Positions 8,412 through 14,436 of a stretch of DNA of 19,330 bases are shown piece after piece. Source of the DNA: Bacteroides sp. CAG:144 (GTDB taxonomy: Bacteria; Bacteroidota; Bacteroidia; Bacteroidales; UBA11471); the NCBI GenBank assembly GCA_000434215.1, contig HF999744.1:13485-32814 (forward strand), written 5' to 3'. The first letter of the stretch is position 1. Each line of letters begins with the position of its first letter. The translations under genes and the position numbers were made by a program. A model generated the notes under the pieces. That model made no database searches. It had not been told where the DNA came from and worked only from the letters and a program-made list of their open reading frames with translations.

Positions 8412-9596
8412 TTACTTAGGCATGTGTTTTAAGTAGGTTTCTATATCTTTATCTCCGCGCCCCGATACGGTAAGGACAACAATATCTGTCGGCTTGAATG
8501 CTATTTTGGACAATGCACCTAAGGCATGTGCCGATTCGAGAGCCGGAATGATACCTTCTAAGCGGGTCAGTTCATAGGCGGCAGCCAACGCTTCGTCATC
8601 GTTGATAGCCAATACGGTGGCGCGTTTTTGTCGGGAGAGATTGGCATGTAGAGGTCCTATTCCCGGATAGTCGAGTCCGGCCGATATGGAGTAGGGTTCT
8701 TGTATCTGTCCGTCTTCGTTTTGCATGACGAGAGTGCGGGCTCCGTGTATGATTCCTTCGCGGCCCAGTTGTATGGTCGCTGCCGACATGGGTGTGTCGA
8801 TACCCAAGCCTCCTGCTTCGGCCAGTACGATTTTTACTCTTTCGTCATCGATGTAATGATATATCGTTCCGGCGGCGTTGCTTCCGCCTCCTACGCAAGC
8901 CATCAGGTAGTCGGGGTAATCGCGGCCTTCTTGTTCGAGCAGTTGTTTGCGTATTTCTTCGCTGATGACCGATTGCAGCCGGGCAACCATGTCGGGGTAG
9001 GGATGTGGTCCTACGGTCGAGCCTATGATATAATAGGTGTCGGCCGGGTGGCAACACCAGTCGCGTATCGCTTCATTGGTTGCGTCTTTCAGTGTCATGT
9101 TACCCGATGTTACGGGTTGTACTTTCGCTCCCAGCATTTTCATTTTTTCAACGTTAATGTGTTGTCTTTCCACATCGGTTTTTCCCATGTATACGATACA
9201 TTCCATATTCATAAGGGCACATACCGTCGCTGTGGCGACGCCATGTTGCCCGGCACCGGTTTCGGCGATAATCCGGGTTTTTCCCATGCGGCGGGCCAGC
9301 AGTATCTGGCCTATCGTGTTGTTTATTTTATGTGCGCCGGTGTGGTTCAGGTCTTCACGTTTCAGATAGATTTTACAACCGTATTTTTCCGACAATCTGT
9401 TGGCCCGATAGAGAGGAGAGGGCCTTCCTACGTAATTACGAAGCAATTCGTCATACTCGCGTTTGAACGATTCGCTTTCGATGACTTCGAGATAGCTCTT
9501 TTGCAGTTCTTCTACGCAACGGTGTAGAATTTCGGGAACGTAAGCACCTCCGAATTCTCCGTAATACCCCTCGCTATTTACATGAAATGTTTTCAT
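8412..9596 (-). CDS. trpB: Tryptophan synthase beta subunit
   Basis: TrpB is the PLP enzyme that joins indole to serine to make tryptophan. It is 394 residues, TrpB1-type. The Schiff-base lysine is K90 in [11 protein letters not shown] and the acid-base glutamate is E112 in [19 protein letters not shown] binds the PLP phosphate, and [14 protein letters not shown] and [11 protein letters not shown] are family signatures. It is the first structural gene of the operon, unlike the enterobacterial order but as in other Bacteroidetes. The ATG lies 42 bp after the U-tract of the attenuator terminator. Confidence 0.97.
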   Translation of the reverse strand: MKTFHVNSEGYYGEFGGAYVPEILHRCVEELQKSYLEVIESESFKREYDELLRNYVGRPSPLYRANRLSEKYGCKIYLKREDLNHTGAHKINNTIGQILLARRMGKTRIIAETGAGQHGVATATVCALMNMECIVYMGKTDVERQHINVEKMKMLGAKVQPVTSGNMTLKDATNEAIRDWCCHPADTYYIIGSTVGPHPYPDMVARLQSVISEEIRKQLLEQEGRDYPDYLMACVGGGSNAAGTIYHYIDDERVKIVLAEAGGLGIDTPMSAATIQLGREGIIHGARTLVMQNEDGQIQEPYSISAGLDYPGIGPLHANLSRQKRATVLAINDDEALAAAYELTRLEGIIPALESAHALGALSKIAFKPTDIVVLTVSGRGDKDIETYLKHMPK

Positions 9597-9638
9597 TGTG
9601 TTTGTATTTTTAGTTTATGATTTTATCCGGCAGATACC

Positions 9639-9672
9639 AAAAAAGGCCCGTCGTAATTACGACGGGCCTTTT
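9639..9672 (-). terminator. trp attenuator terminator hairpin
   Basis: On the minus strand a perfect 12-bp GC-rich stem (9645-9656 with 9657-9668, core GGCCCGTCGTAA) is extended by four A-T pairs and followed by six U residues (9644-9639). This is an intrinsic terminator between the leader peptide and trpB. The central 14 bases are fully self-complementary, so a small loop must open at the tip. The half TTACGACGG can instead pair with TTGTCGTAA at the end of the leader-peptide gene, giving a competing antiterminator. Confidence 0.88.
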
Positions 9673-9710
9673 ATTCTTTTGGGATATCTTGTTATCTATA
9701 CATATATACG

Positions 9711-9750
9711 GCACATCTCCTTACGACAATTGTTGCTGTAAGTAGTGCCA
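9711..9750 (-). promoter_or_regulatory. trp leader 1:2 hairpin overlapping the Trp codons
   Basis: On the minus strand GGCAC (overlapping the last Trp codon and His codon) can pair with GTGCC (9715-9711). Inside it CTTAC pairs with GTAAG, the latter overlapping the leader stop codon, and CAA with TTG closes the tip. A ribosome stalled on the Trp codons would cover the 5' arm and free the 3' arm, TTGTCGTAA. That arm could then pair with TTACGACGG of the terminator (9 pairs, two of them G-U). The layout is that of classical attenuation; the folding itself is inferred by eye. Confidence 0.65.
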
Positions 9751-9783
9751 CCACCAAAAGTTATTTTGTATAGAATAGAACAT
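9721..9783 (-). CDS. trpL: trp operon leader peptide
   Basis: This is a 20-codon ORF starting at ATG and ending at TAA, with three consecutive tryptophan codons (TGG TGG TGG) at residues 10-12 in NNFWWWHYL. Three Trp in 20 residues contrasts with six in the 2,115 residues of the seven trp enzymes downstream. Its role is to sense charged tRNA-Trp: ribosome stalling at the Trp codons should favour the antiterminator and allow transcription into trpB. It lies 49 bp before the terminator stem in the direction of transcription. An Rfam motif called Bacteroid-trp, as I recall it, describes this kind of leader in Bacteroidetes. Confidence 0.9.
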   Translation of the reverse strand: MFYSIQNNFWWWHYLQQQLS

Positions 9784-9809
9784 GTCGATATTGTTTCTGT
9801 TTCAACGGC

Positions 9810-9840
9810 CAAAATTAATATCGTTGAAAAACAAAAACAA
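9810..9840 (-). promoter_or_regulatory. Candidate trp operon promoter
   Basis: On the minus strand TAATTTTG (9817-9810) matches the Bacteroidetes -7 consensus TAnnTTTG. A TTG at 9840-9838 lies 20 nt upstream in the -33 position. The predicted transcript start, near 9803, is about 20 nt before the leader-peptide ATG, as expected for an attenuated leader RNA. Confidence 0.7.
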
Positions 9841-9966
9841 GAGAAAACGGGATTTTTTTTCAAAAAAACTTTTTAAGGACGGTTTTCAGAGTAGAAAAGA
9901 ATAATTTTATATCGATTACTACATAATTGTAGGGAGTGAAAGATTTTAAATCCCTATATTTCGGTA

Positions 9967-9997
9967 TTGCCTCAGGAATAGTAACTCCGTACCTTTG
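9967..9997 (+). promoter_or_regulatory. Bacteroidetes-type promoter of small RNA copy 1
   Basis: TTG (9967-9969), a 20-nt spacer and TACCTTTG (9990-9997) fit the Bacteroidetes -33/-7 consensus. The -7 box is a full match to TAnnTTTG. The expected start is near 10004. Confidence 0.78.
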
Positions 9998-10003
9998 CTA
10001 TGT

Positions 10004-10101
10004 AAAAATGAAAATGCTATACTTGATATAATAGGATTTGGGTTTAATAATAATGTAGTGTGTAAGTCGAGGTCTGATGGGAATCGGATCTCGTCCTTTT
10101 T
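10004..10101 (+). ncRNA. Putative small RNA, copy 1
   Basis: This predicted transcript of about 98 nt runs from a consensus promoter to an intrinsic terminator. The body is AT-rich and contains TTGATATAATAGGATTTGGG, also found in copy 2. The 3' end folds into an 11-bp stem with loop GGGA (10068-10093), followed after three bases by five U. No meaningful ORF is present; a six-codon ATG reading MLYLI is too short to judge. I do not recognise the RNA. It lies divergently from the trp promoter but has no obvious target. The evidence is promoter, terminator and paralogous copy; start and end are approximate. Confidence 0.68.
10068..10101 (+). terminator. Terminator of small RNA copy 1
   Basis: CGAGGTCTGAT (10068-10078) pairs over 11 positions with ATCGGATCTCG (10083-10093), using two G-U pairs, around the loop GGGA. 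TCC and five U follow. Compared with copy 2, one stem position changes as a full A-U to G-C pair and three more change between Watson-Crick and G-U pairs, so pairing is preserved throughout. Confidence 0.75.
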
Positions 10102-10171
10102 ATGGTCGAGTGCATTTTGCTTTTATAGTATGTAGGGTAGATTATTGGAATAAATTCCCTATATTTCGGTA

Positions 10172-10202
10172 TTGTTTTGGGAATAGCAACCCCGTATCTT
10201 TG
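10172..10202 (+). promoter_or_regulatory. Bacteroidetes-type promoter of small RNA copy 2
   Basis: TTG (10172-10174), a 20-nt spacer and TATCTTTG (10195-10202) repeat the arrangement of copy 1. The spacer sequence differs but its length is identical, and both boxes keep the consensus. Confidence 0.78.
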
Positions 10203-10208
10203 CTGTGT

Positions 10209-10303
10209 AAAACAAAAATGCTATACTTGATATAATAGGATTTGGGTTTAATAATGTAGTGTGTAGATCGGGGTCTGATGGGAATCAGGCCCCGAATGTT
10301 TTT
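10209..10303 (+). ncRNA. Putative small RNA, copy 2
   Basis: This is the paralogue of the first small RNA, about 95 nt. The body is nearly identical, with one three-base unit fewer in the TAATAAT stretch. The terminator stem is GC-richer: CGGGGTCTGAT pairs with ATCAGGCCCCG around the same GGGA loop. A GTG-started 64-codon frame (10259-10453) crosses the terminator and runs into repeats; I do not regard it as a gene. The 118 bases between this RNA and the first palindromic repeat (10304-10421) show nothing I can identify. Confidence 0.68.
10269..10303 (+). terminator. Terminator of small RNA copy 2
   Basis: An 11-bp stem (10269-10279 with 10284-10294, one G-U pair) has loop GGGA, followed by AATG and five U (10299-10303). 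The stem is the covarying counterpart of the copy 1 terminator. Confidence 0.75.
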
Positions 10304-10421
10304 AATTGGACAGCAAAACTCGCAGGAAATAAAGGAGTGGTGGTAGTGCTAACCTTTCTCTTTTTATTCTGTTTTGAGGTCGGCAAAAAGTTTTTTATGC
10401 TGATGTTTCTTGTGCTTTTGC

Positions 10422-10488
10422 GTCATTCTGAACTGAAACTTTCTATTGTTTGAGATTCTTCACTTCACTCCGTTCTGTTCAGAATGAC
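10422..10488 (+). repeat. Short palindromic intergenic repeat A
   Basis: This 67-bp element is bounded by a perfect 12-bp inverted repeat, GTCATTCTGAAC (10422-10433) and GTTCAGAATGAC (10477-10488). Its interior carries GAGATTCTTCACTTCACTCC. It is the best-preserved member of the family found through 11250 and again at 19150. Similar GTCATTCTGAA...GAAGAATCTC elements are common between genes in Bacteroidetes genomes. Confidence 0.75.
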
Positions 10489-10494
10489 AATAAT

Positions 10495-10577
10495 GTCATC
10501 TCGAACGTAGCTGAGGATCTCATACAATAACGCTCGCTTGGCGGGAGATTCTTCAAGGCAAAGCCTTTCAGAATGAC
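10495..10577 (+). repeat. Short palindromic intergenic repeat B
   Basis: It begins with GTCATCTCGAACGTAGCTGA, continues through GAGGATCTC and GGGAGATTCTTCAAGG, and ends TTTCAGAATGAC (10566-10577). The two halves are opposed versions of the same short sequence, so the element can fold as an imperfect palindrome. Confidence 0.65.
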
Positions 10578-10600
10578 ACTGTACCGTGAGGGCTGCATTA

Positions 10601-10641
10601 CTTGACAAGGGATTCTTCTCCCTTGTAGTCGTCAGAATGAC
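10601..10641 (+). repeat. Partial palindromic repeat C
   Basis: Only the right half is present: AGGGATTCTTCTCCCTTGTA followed by GTCGTCAGAATGAC, ending at 10641. It closely matches the right half of repeat F (11165-11198) and of the copy at 19150-19245. Confidence 0.55.
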
Positions 10642-10668
10642 ATGCGTTTTCAAGGGCGGCAACCCTTT

Positions 10669-10784
10669 GTCATTCCGAGTGAGGCCGGCAGGCCGACGAG
10701 GAATCTCCTTCTTCTTACTCACAACAGTGGCAATAGTATTCTCACTTGGTGGAGATTCTGAGGGGTTTCACCCCTCAGAATAAC
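10669..10784 (+). repeat. Palindromic repeat D
   Basis: The left half is GTCATTCCGAGTGAGGCCGG with GACGAGGAATCTC. The right half is GGTGGAGATTCTGAGGGG and CCTCAGAATAAC. It runs directly into the larger GC-rich repeat, the same junction seen at the right end of the window. Confidence 0.6.
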
Positions 10785-10970
10785 AGCGTTCCGTAATTTC
10801 TTTTCCACCGCAAAGAAGTAACCCAGAAAGGTCGCCCGCTGGTTATCGGGTTTTCCTGCCTCCCGCTTCGCTCGCCGACGGGGGCTGCGGAACTCGCTCC
10901 GCTCAAACAGTCCTCGCCCGCTTTCCGTCTTCTCCCTCGCTCCCGGCAGCCCGATAAAGGCGGGCATTTT
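10775..10970. repeat. Larger GC-rich dispersed repeat, full copy
   Basis: Bases 10775-10870 align with 19235-19330 at the window edge, with scattered differences over about 95 bp, proving a dispersed repeat. The inner part is GC-rich and flanked by imperfect inverted repeats, GCCCGCTGGTTATCGGG (10834-10850) and CCCGATAAAGGCGGGC (10950-10965). Minus-strand open frames cross it, one reading GLFERSEFRSPRRR (10719-10967). Such short frames recur with this repeat in Bacteroidetes annotations, as far as I recall, and are more likely by-products than genes. Confidence 0.7.
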
Positions 10971-11017
10971 TCCTCTCCGATATTACCGGCTATCAAGGGT
11001 GAGGGTGGTAACTATTT

Positions 11018-11132
11018 GTCATTCCGAGCGAGGGCGATAGCCCGACGAGGAATCCCTTGCTTTTACTCGCAACATAGCAATTGTACTCTCGCTTGGTGAG
11101 AGATTCTTCGGTGCTCCATACCTCTGAATGAC
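11018..11132 (+). repeat. Palindromic repeat E
   Basis: It starts GTCATTCCGAGCGAGGGCGA, contains GACGAGGAATCCCTTGC and GGTGAGAGATTCTTCGG, and ends CTCTGAATGAC. Structure and length match repeat D. Confidence 0.62.
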
Positions 11133-11164
11133 ATCATACAAGCAAAGGACTATAACACTTTGCA

Positions 11165-11250
11165 TGAGATTCTTTCTCCCTGTGGTCGTCAGAATGACAA
11201 GTACTTGGTAAGGGATTTCTTCATTCCACTTGCGCGGCATTCAGAATGAT
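11165..11250 (+). repeat. Partial palindromic repeats F and G
   Basis: Two right-half fragments lie in a row: TGAGATTCTTTCTCCC with GTCGTCAGAATGAC (to 11198), then GGGATTTCTTCATTCCAC with CATTCAGAATGAT (to 11250). They have the same orientation as the right halves of the other units, suggesting repeated insertion or tandem decay. Confidence 0.5.
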
Positions 11251-11324
11251 AGTGTACCGTATAAGAAGTTTTTCTTTCCTTGATCGTTGACTGGAAGGTT
11301 GGGTTGTTATCGGAAAAAAAATAA

Positions 11325-11357
11325 TAAAAAAAGGCTGCGTCATTTCGACACAGCCTT
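11325..11357 (-). terminator. Terminator after secG
   Basis: On the minus strand AAGGCTG pairs with CAGCCTT (7 bp), then after one mismatch GTC pairs with GAC around a 5-nt loop (11331-11357). A U-rich run follows at 11330-11319. It lies 24 bp after the secG stop and should end the four-gene operon. Confidence 0.85.
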
Positions 11358-11381
11358 GCTGTTCCTTGCATAAAGTGTATT

Positions 11382-11720
11382 TTATTGAGCGGCGTTTTCT
11401 CCAGCTTCGGGAGCTACTGGAACTTGGGTTTCAAAGTTGGGGGCCGGAATTTCGGTATTGATGGCATCTTTGATTTCAGATGTTGCCCCGAGATTGCGGT
11501 TAGGAAGGAAAGCCGCTGCAACGATACTCAACACGATAACGATACCGGCGAGTGTCCAAGTGGCTTTTTCGAGGAAATCGGCTGTTTTGGGAGCTCCCAT
11601 AATTTGGTTCGATGAAGCGAAACTCGAAGCCAAACCTCCACCTTTGGAGTTTTGTACCAAAACTATGAGAATCAGGCATACAGCTGCGATAAGGATCAAA
11701 ACGGTGATGAACACGTACAT
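11382..11720 (-). CDS. secG: Preprotein translocase subunit SecG
   Basis: SecG is the small accessory subunit of the SecYEG channel in the inner membrane. The protein is 112 residues with two membrane helices (about 3-23 and 53-75) joined by the family loop NSKGGGLASSFASSNQIMG. The polar C-terminal tail, rich in Pro, Glu and Ala, is longer than in E. coli but usual for Bacteroidetes. It is the last gene of the operon, 2 bp after the TPR-like gene, and a strong terminator follows. Confidence 0.93.
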   Translation of the reverse strand: MYVFITVLILIAAVCLILIVLVQNSKGGGLASSFASSNQIMGAPKTADFLEKATWTLAGIVIVLSIVAAAFLPNRNLGATSEIKDAINTEIPAPNFETQVPVAPEAGENAAQ

Positions 11721-11722
11721 GG

Positions 11723-12484
11723 TTATTCTGTTTTTATGTTAATAATCAATTTCTCCAAAAATCGAATTTGGTCTGCAAAGTAAATATTTTTTTCCGGATA
11801 TTTCAAACTTAATTTCCGAATAATTTCCAGCGCTTTGGCATAACGCCGTTGTTTTATGTAGATTTTAGCCAGACTTTCGGTCAGGAACTCATCTTCCGGT
11901 ATATCTTCATCTGGTTCATTGATGTTTTGGGGAGAGGGGATATCCGGTTGAAGGGAGGCCGGAGCAATAGTTTTCTCTTCGGGAGATTTTTCGAGAAAAG
12001 CATCGATGAGGTCGAAAGAGGATTTTTCGCTTTTCCCGGCAACCGTTTCATACTCTTTTTGCGCCGGATTTTCAGTGGAAATTTCCGTATCGATGCGGTA
12101 TATTGCCCCGCTTTCGGGTAAATCGGCATAAATCATCTCTTTCGATGATAATTCGCTCGCATGTGATTCGAGATAGGAATCGATAAGGTCGAATGCATTT
12201 GGCCTTTCGGCGTTTTCTTTTTCTGTTTCGGAATATAACCGGCTCCATATCTGACGGGCCCCCTCTAACTGATAAAAGAGAGATTTGCGGTCTCCCGCAT
12301 AGATGACGTTCTCATGCAGGGCATTTACATATCGTTCGGGAAAAACGTGTTGCAGTTTTTTCAGATAAAGAAATCGTACCGCTTGAAAATAAGGATAGTC
12401 GAGCTGAAAACGTAGCAGATCATCGACGGAGAGAGCCGGTACGTCGCGGGTGAAATCTTGTCGTAAAAGTTCTCCTTCTGTCAT
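11723..12484 (-). CDS. TPR-like protein of unknown function
   Basis: This 253-residue protein has no signal peptide or membrane helix, so it is probably cytoplasmic. The N-terminal part is helical, with PYFQAVRFLYLKKL. The middle is acidic and low in complexity. It holds two copies of a short motif, FDLIDSYLE (98-106) and FDLIDAFLE (157-165). The C-terminal 50 residues (about 199-247) look like one and a half tetratricopeptide repeats (LAKIYIKQRRYAKALEIIRK). It sits between lptE and secG with gaps of 4 and 2 bp, an order I recall from other Bacteroidales. A scaffold role in envelope assembly is possible but is only a guess from context. Confidence 0.75.
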   Translation of the reverse strand: MTEGELLRQDFTRDVPALSVDDLLRFQLDYPYFQAVRFLYLKKLQHVFPERYVNALHENVIYAGDRKSLFYQLEGARQIWSRLYSETEKENAERPNAFDLIDSYLESHASELSSKEMIYADLPESGAIYRIDTEISTENPAQKEYETVAGKSEKSSFDLIDAFLEKSPEEKTIAPASLQPDIPSPQNINEPDEDIPEDEFLTESLAKIYIKQRRYAKALEIIRKLSLKYPEKNIYFADQIRFLEKLIINIKTE

Positions 12485-12488
12485 AGTA

Positions 12489-12989
12489 TTACCAGTTTCC
12501 TACCGTGGCATTGAAAATAAGGTCGGCAAGTTCTTGTGTGATTTCACTTATCAGTTCGTCTTGCACATCGGTGAGCATACGGGTGCTTGAGAAATCCCTA
12601 TATGCACTGAATGTGCGATCCAAGTCGTTCGAAGGTTTCTTGGTATCGGTATATCGCACGCGTACGGTTACGGTAAGTCGTGTCTGGGAAGCATAAGCGT
12701 CTTCGGTAACGGCTTGCGGTGTAAGGTTATAACCCGTTATTTCTCCTTCGAGAACAAGGTCACCTCCGCTGTTTACGAGACTTAGTCGTGTTTGGCGGGT
12801 ATATGCATCTTTCAGCGTTTCATTGAATGTCGTGGCAAGAGGCGGGTATACCAGTGCCGCCCGTATGGGAAAGTCGTTGATGGTAATGGTTTTTGTCGTA
12901 TTGTAGTCGATCGATGCTCCATTGAATTTGTACGAAATCGTACAAGCTGTCGTGCATACGATGAGAAAAAGGGCAAGGAGTCGTTTCAT
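12489..12989 (-). CDS. lptE: LptE-family LPS assembly lipoprotein
   Basis: LptE plugs and assembles the outer-membrane LPS translocon LptD. The 166-residue protein has a lipoprotein signal peptide ending in TTAC with C16 as the lipidated residue. SYKFNGASIDY after the cleavage site and IRAALVYPPLATTFNETLKD are typical of Bacteroidetes LptE-family proteins. GEITGYNLTPQAV and TVTVRVRYTDTKKP fit the alternating strands of the fold. The call rests on this pattern and on its place between a sigma54-type regulator and secG. Function in LPS export is inferred from the family. Confidence 0.85.
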   Translation of the reverse strand: MKRLLALFLIVCTTACTISYKFNGASIDYNTTKTITINDFPIRAALVYPPLATTFNETLKDAYTRQTRLSLVNSGGDLVLEGEITGYNLTPQAVTEDAYASQTRLTVTVRVRYTDTKKPSNDLDRTFSAYRDFSSTRMLTDVQDELISEITQELADLIFNATVGNW

Positions 12990-12991
12990 GG

Positions 12992-14263
12992 TCAGTCGCT
13001 GAGATTGTATTCTTTTATTTTACGGTAAAGGGTTCGTTCCGATATTCCCAGTTCTTCGGCCGTTTTTTTTCGTTTCCCGTTGTTCCGTTCCAGCGATTTG
13101 CGTATCATTTCCCGTTCGGCATCTTCGAGGGAGGGTATGGCCGAAACGATTTCTCCCGGAATAAAGTCCGATTCTTCATGGACGATTTCCCCGTCTTCCT
13201 TGTCTATATCGTGTGGAAGATGTCCCAGAGGCTGTATGGTGCGGGTGATGGGTGCCAAAGCGTCGGGTTTGGAGTATATGACAGGTGTCGTTGCAACAGC
13301 GGCGGTTGTAACGGCATGATTACCGTTACGGTTCATCGATTCTATGGTGGCCCTTAATTCGTCGATCTCTTTTTTCATTTCGAAGACGAGATAAAGCAGC
13401 TCCCGTTCATTCCCGAGAGGTATGGATTTACTGTTGGACGAGTGGTTGAGTATCGGCAATCGTTCTATGTCGTGGGCCGGCAAGTAGCTATGTAATGTCT
13501 CTGCATTTATTTCACGAGAGGTTTCAAAAATGGAAATTTGTTCGGTTACATTTTTGAGCTGCCTTATGTTGCCCGGCCAACGGTAGGAAAGCATGATTTT
13601 TTGTGCCTCCTCGGTGAGTTGTATGGGCGGCATGTGATATTTCTCTGCAAAATCGGCGGCAAATTTCCGAAACAGCAGCAATATGTCGTCCATACGGTCG
13701 CGCAGAGGGGGTAACTCGATAGGTACCGTACTGAGTCGGTAAAAGAGATCTTCCCTGAAACGACCTTCGGCTATGGCCTCCATCATGTTGACGTTGGTCG
13801 CAGCGATGATGCGGACATTGGTTTTCTGTACTTTCGATGAGCCTACTTTGATGAATTCGCCGTTTTCCAGTACCCGCAACAGTCGGGCTTGGGTAGTCAT
13901 GGGCAATTCGCCGACTTCGTCCAGAAAGATGGTACCCCCGTCGGCTTCTTCGAAATATCCTTTACGGTCGGATAATGCTCCGGTAAACGAACCTTTTTCA
14001 TGCCCGAATAATTCCGAATCGACTGTCCCTTCGGGTATCGCACCACAGTTTACGGCGATGTAGCGGCCGTGTTTGCGTGCGCTGTTGGCATGGATTATCT
14101 GAGGAAAATTTTCTTTACCCGTACCGCTTTCTCCGGTAATGAGAACCGATAGGTCGGTGGGCGCGATTTGCAGGGCGCGGCTTACGGCACGCAACAATCC
14201 CGTGCTGTTTCCGATGATACCGAAACGTTGTTTTACTTGTTGTATTTCTGCAGTGGCGACCAT
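12992..14263 (-). CDS. Sigma54-type AAA+ transcriptional activator without sensor domain
   Basis: This 423-residue protein starts almost directly with the AAA+ domain. The Walker A is GESGTGKE (44-51), the sigma54-contact loop is GSFTGA (91-96) instead of the usual GAFTGA, the Walker B is IFLDE (112-116), and REDLFYRL carries the arginine finger. A variable linker follows, then a Fis-type helix-turn-helix at about 380-423 (GKRKKTAEELGISERTLYRK). There is no receiver or other N-terminal input domain, so activity may be set by expression level or a partner. I used the ATG at 14263; the longer frame starts at TTG upstream. It heads the operon with lptE, the TPR-like gene and secG, 2 bp before lptE. 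Confidence 0.9.
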   Translation of the reverse strand: MVATAEIQQVKQRFGIIGNSTGLLRAVSRALQIAPTDLSVLITGESGTGKENFPQIIHANSARKHGRYIAVNCGAIPEGTVDSELFGHEKGSFTGALSDRKGYFEEADGGTIFLDEVGELPMTTQARLLRVLENGEFIKVGSSKVQKTNVRIIAATNVNMMEAIAEGRFREDLFYRLSTVPIELPPLRDRMDDILLLFRKFAADFAEKYHMPPIQLTEEAQKIMLSYRWPGNIRQLKNVTEQISIFETSREINAETLHSYLPAHDIERLPILNHSSNSKSIPLGNERELLYLVFEMKKEIDELRATIESMNRNGNHAVTTAAVATTPVIYSKPDALAPITRTIQPLGHLPHDIDKEDGEIVHEESDFIPGEIVSAIPSLEDAEREMIRKSLERNNGKRKKTAEELGISERTLYRKIKEYNLSD

Positions 14264-14287
14264 ATTTGTGCGGAATATTTCAATGAA

Positions 14288-14295
14288 CAAAGATA
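14288..14295 (-). promoter_or_regulatory. Candidate -7 box upstream of the sigma54-type activator
   Basis: On the minus strand TATCTTTG matches TAnnTTTG, 24 bp before the chosen ATG at 14263. No TTG is found at the matching -33 distance, so support is partial. Confidence 0.45.
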
Positions 14296-14436
14296 GCGAA
14301 AAACTTGGAAGGACTCTCTGTTTGCCATTCTTTTTTTTCGTCGGGATATTTTATATGTTTCATCGGAAACATTTCGGTCGTAACATTGTTTCTTTTGTGG
14401 GTAATAAAAGCAATAACCTTTAAAAAATATATGATT

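Larger units (their letters stand above)
9948..10305 (+). repeat. Two tandem diverged copies of a ~155-bp unit
   Basis: The unit at about 9948-10103 is repeated at about 10152-10305, 205 bp downstream and in the same orientation. The copies share TCCCTATATTTCGGTATTG at the left, a nearly identical stretch of about 55 bases in the middle with a 3-base length difference, and a terminal hairpin. They differ at many positions in the promoter spacer and stem, so the duplication is not recent. Conserved promoter boxes and hairpin suggest each unit is a transcription unit (see the two ncRNA entries). Confidence 0.85.

Noticed and set aside
8700..9527. Plus-strand 275-codon frame opposite trpB
   Set aside because: Antisense shadow of a highly conserved gene; no family signature.
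10014..10031. Five-residue micro-ORF MLYLI in both small RNA copies
   Set aside because: Too short to judge, no codon repetition suggesting attenuation, and no downstream gene to regulate.
10259..10453. GTG-started 64-codon frame
   Set aside because: It begins inside the small RNA body, crosses its terminator and ends in a palindromic repeat; no recognisable protein or start signal.
10719..10996. Minus-strand frames of 73-82 codons containing GLFERSEFRS-like sequence
   Set aside because: They arise from the GC-rich dispersed repeat and run on into a different repeat; better explained as repeat by-products.
10422..11250. Possible CRISPR array
   Set aside because: Repeats are palindromic, of unequal length and spacing, and there are no cas genes or uniform spacers.
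14305..14436. N-terminal extension of the Dps-like protein from 14305
   Set aside because: The added 44 residues are hydrophobic and absent from the family; MGKKAVEIVDLD fits the usual start.
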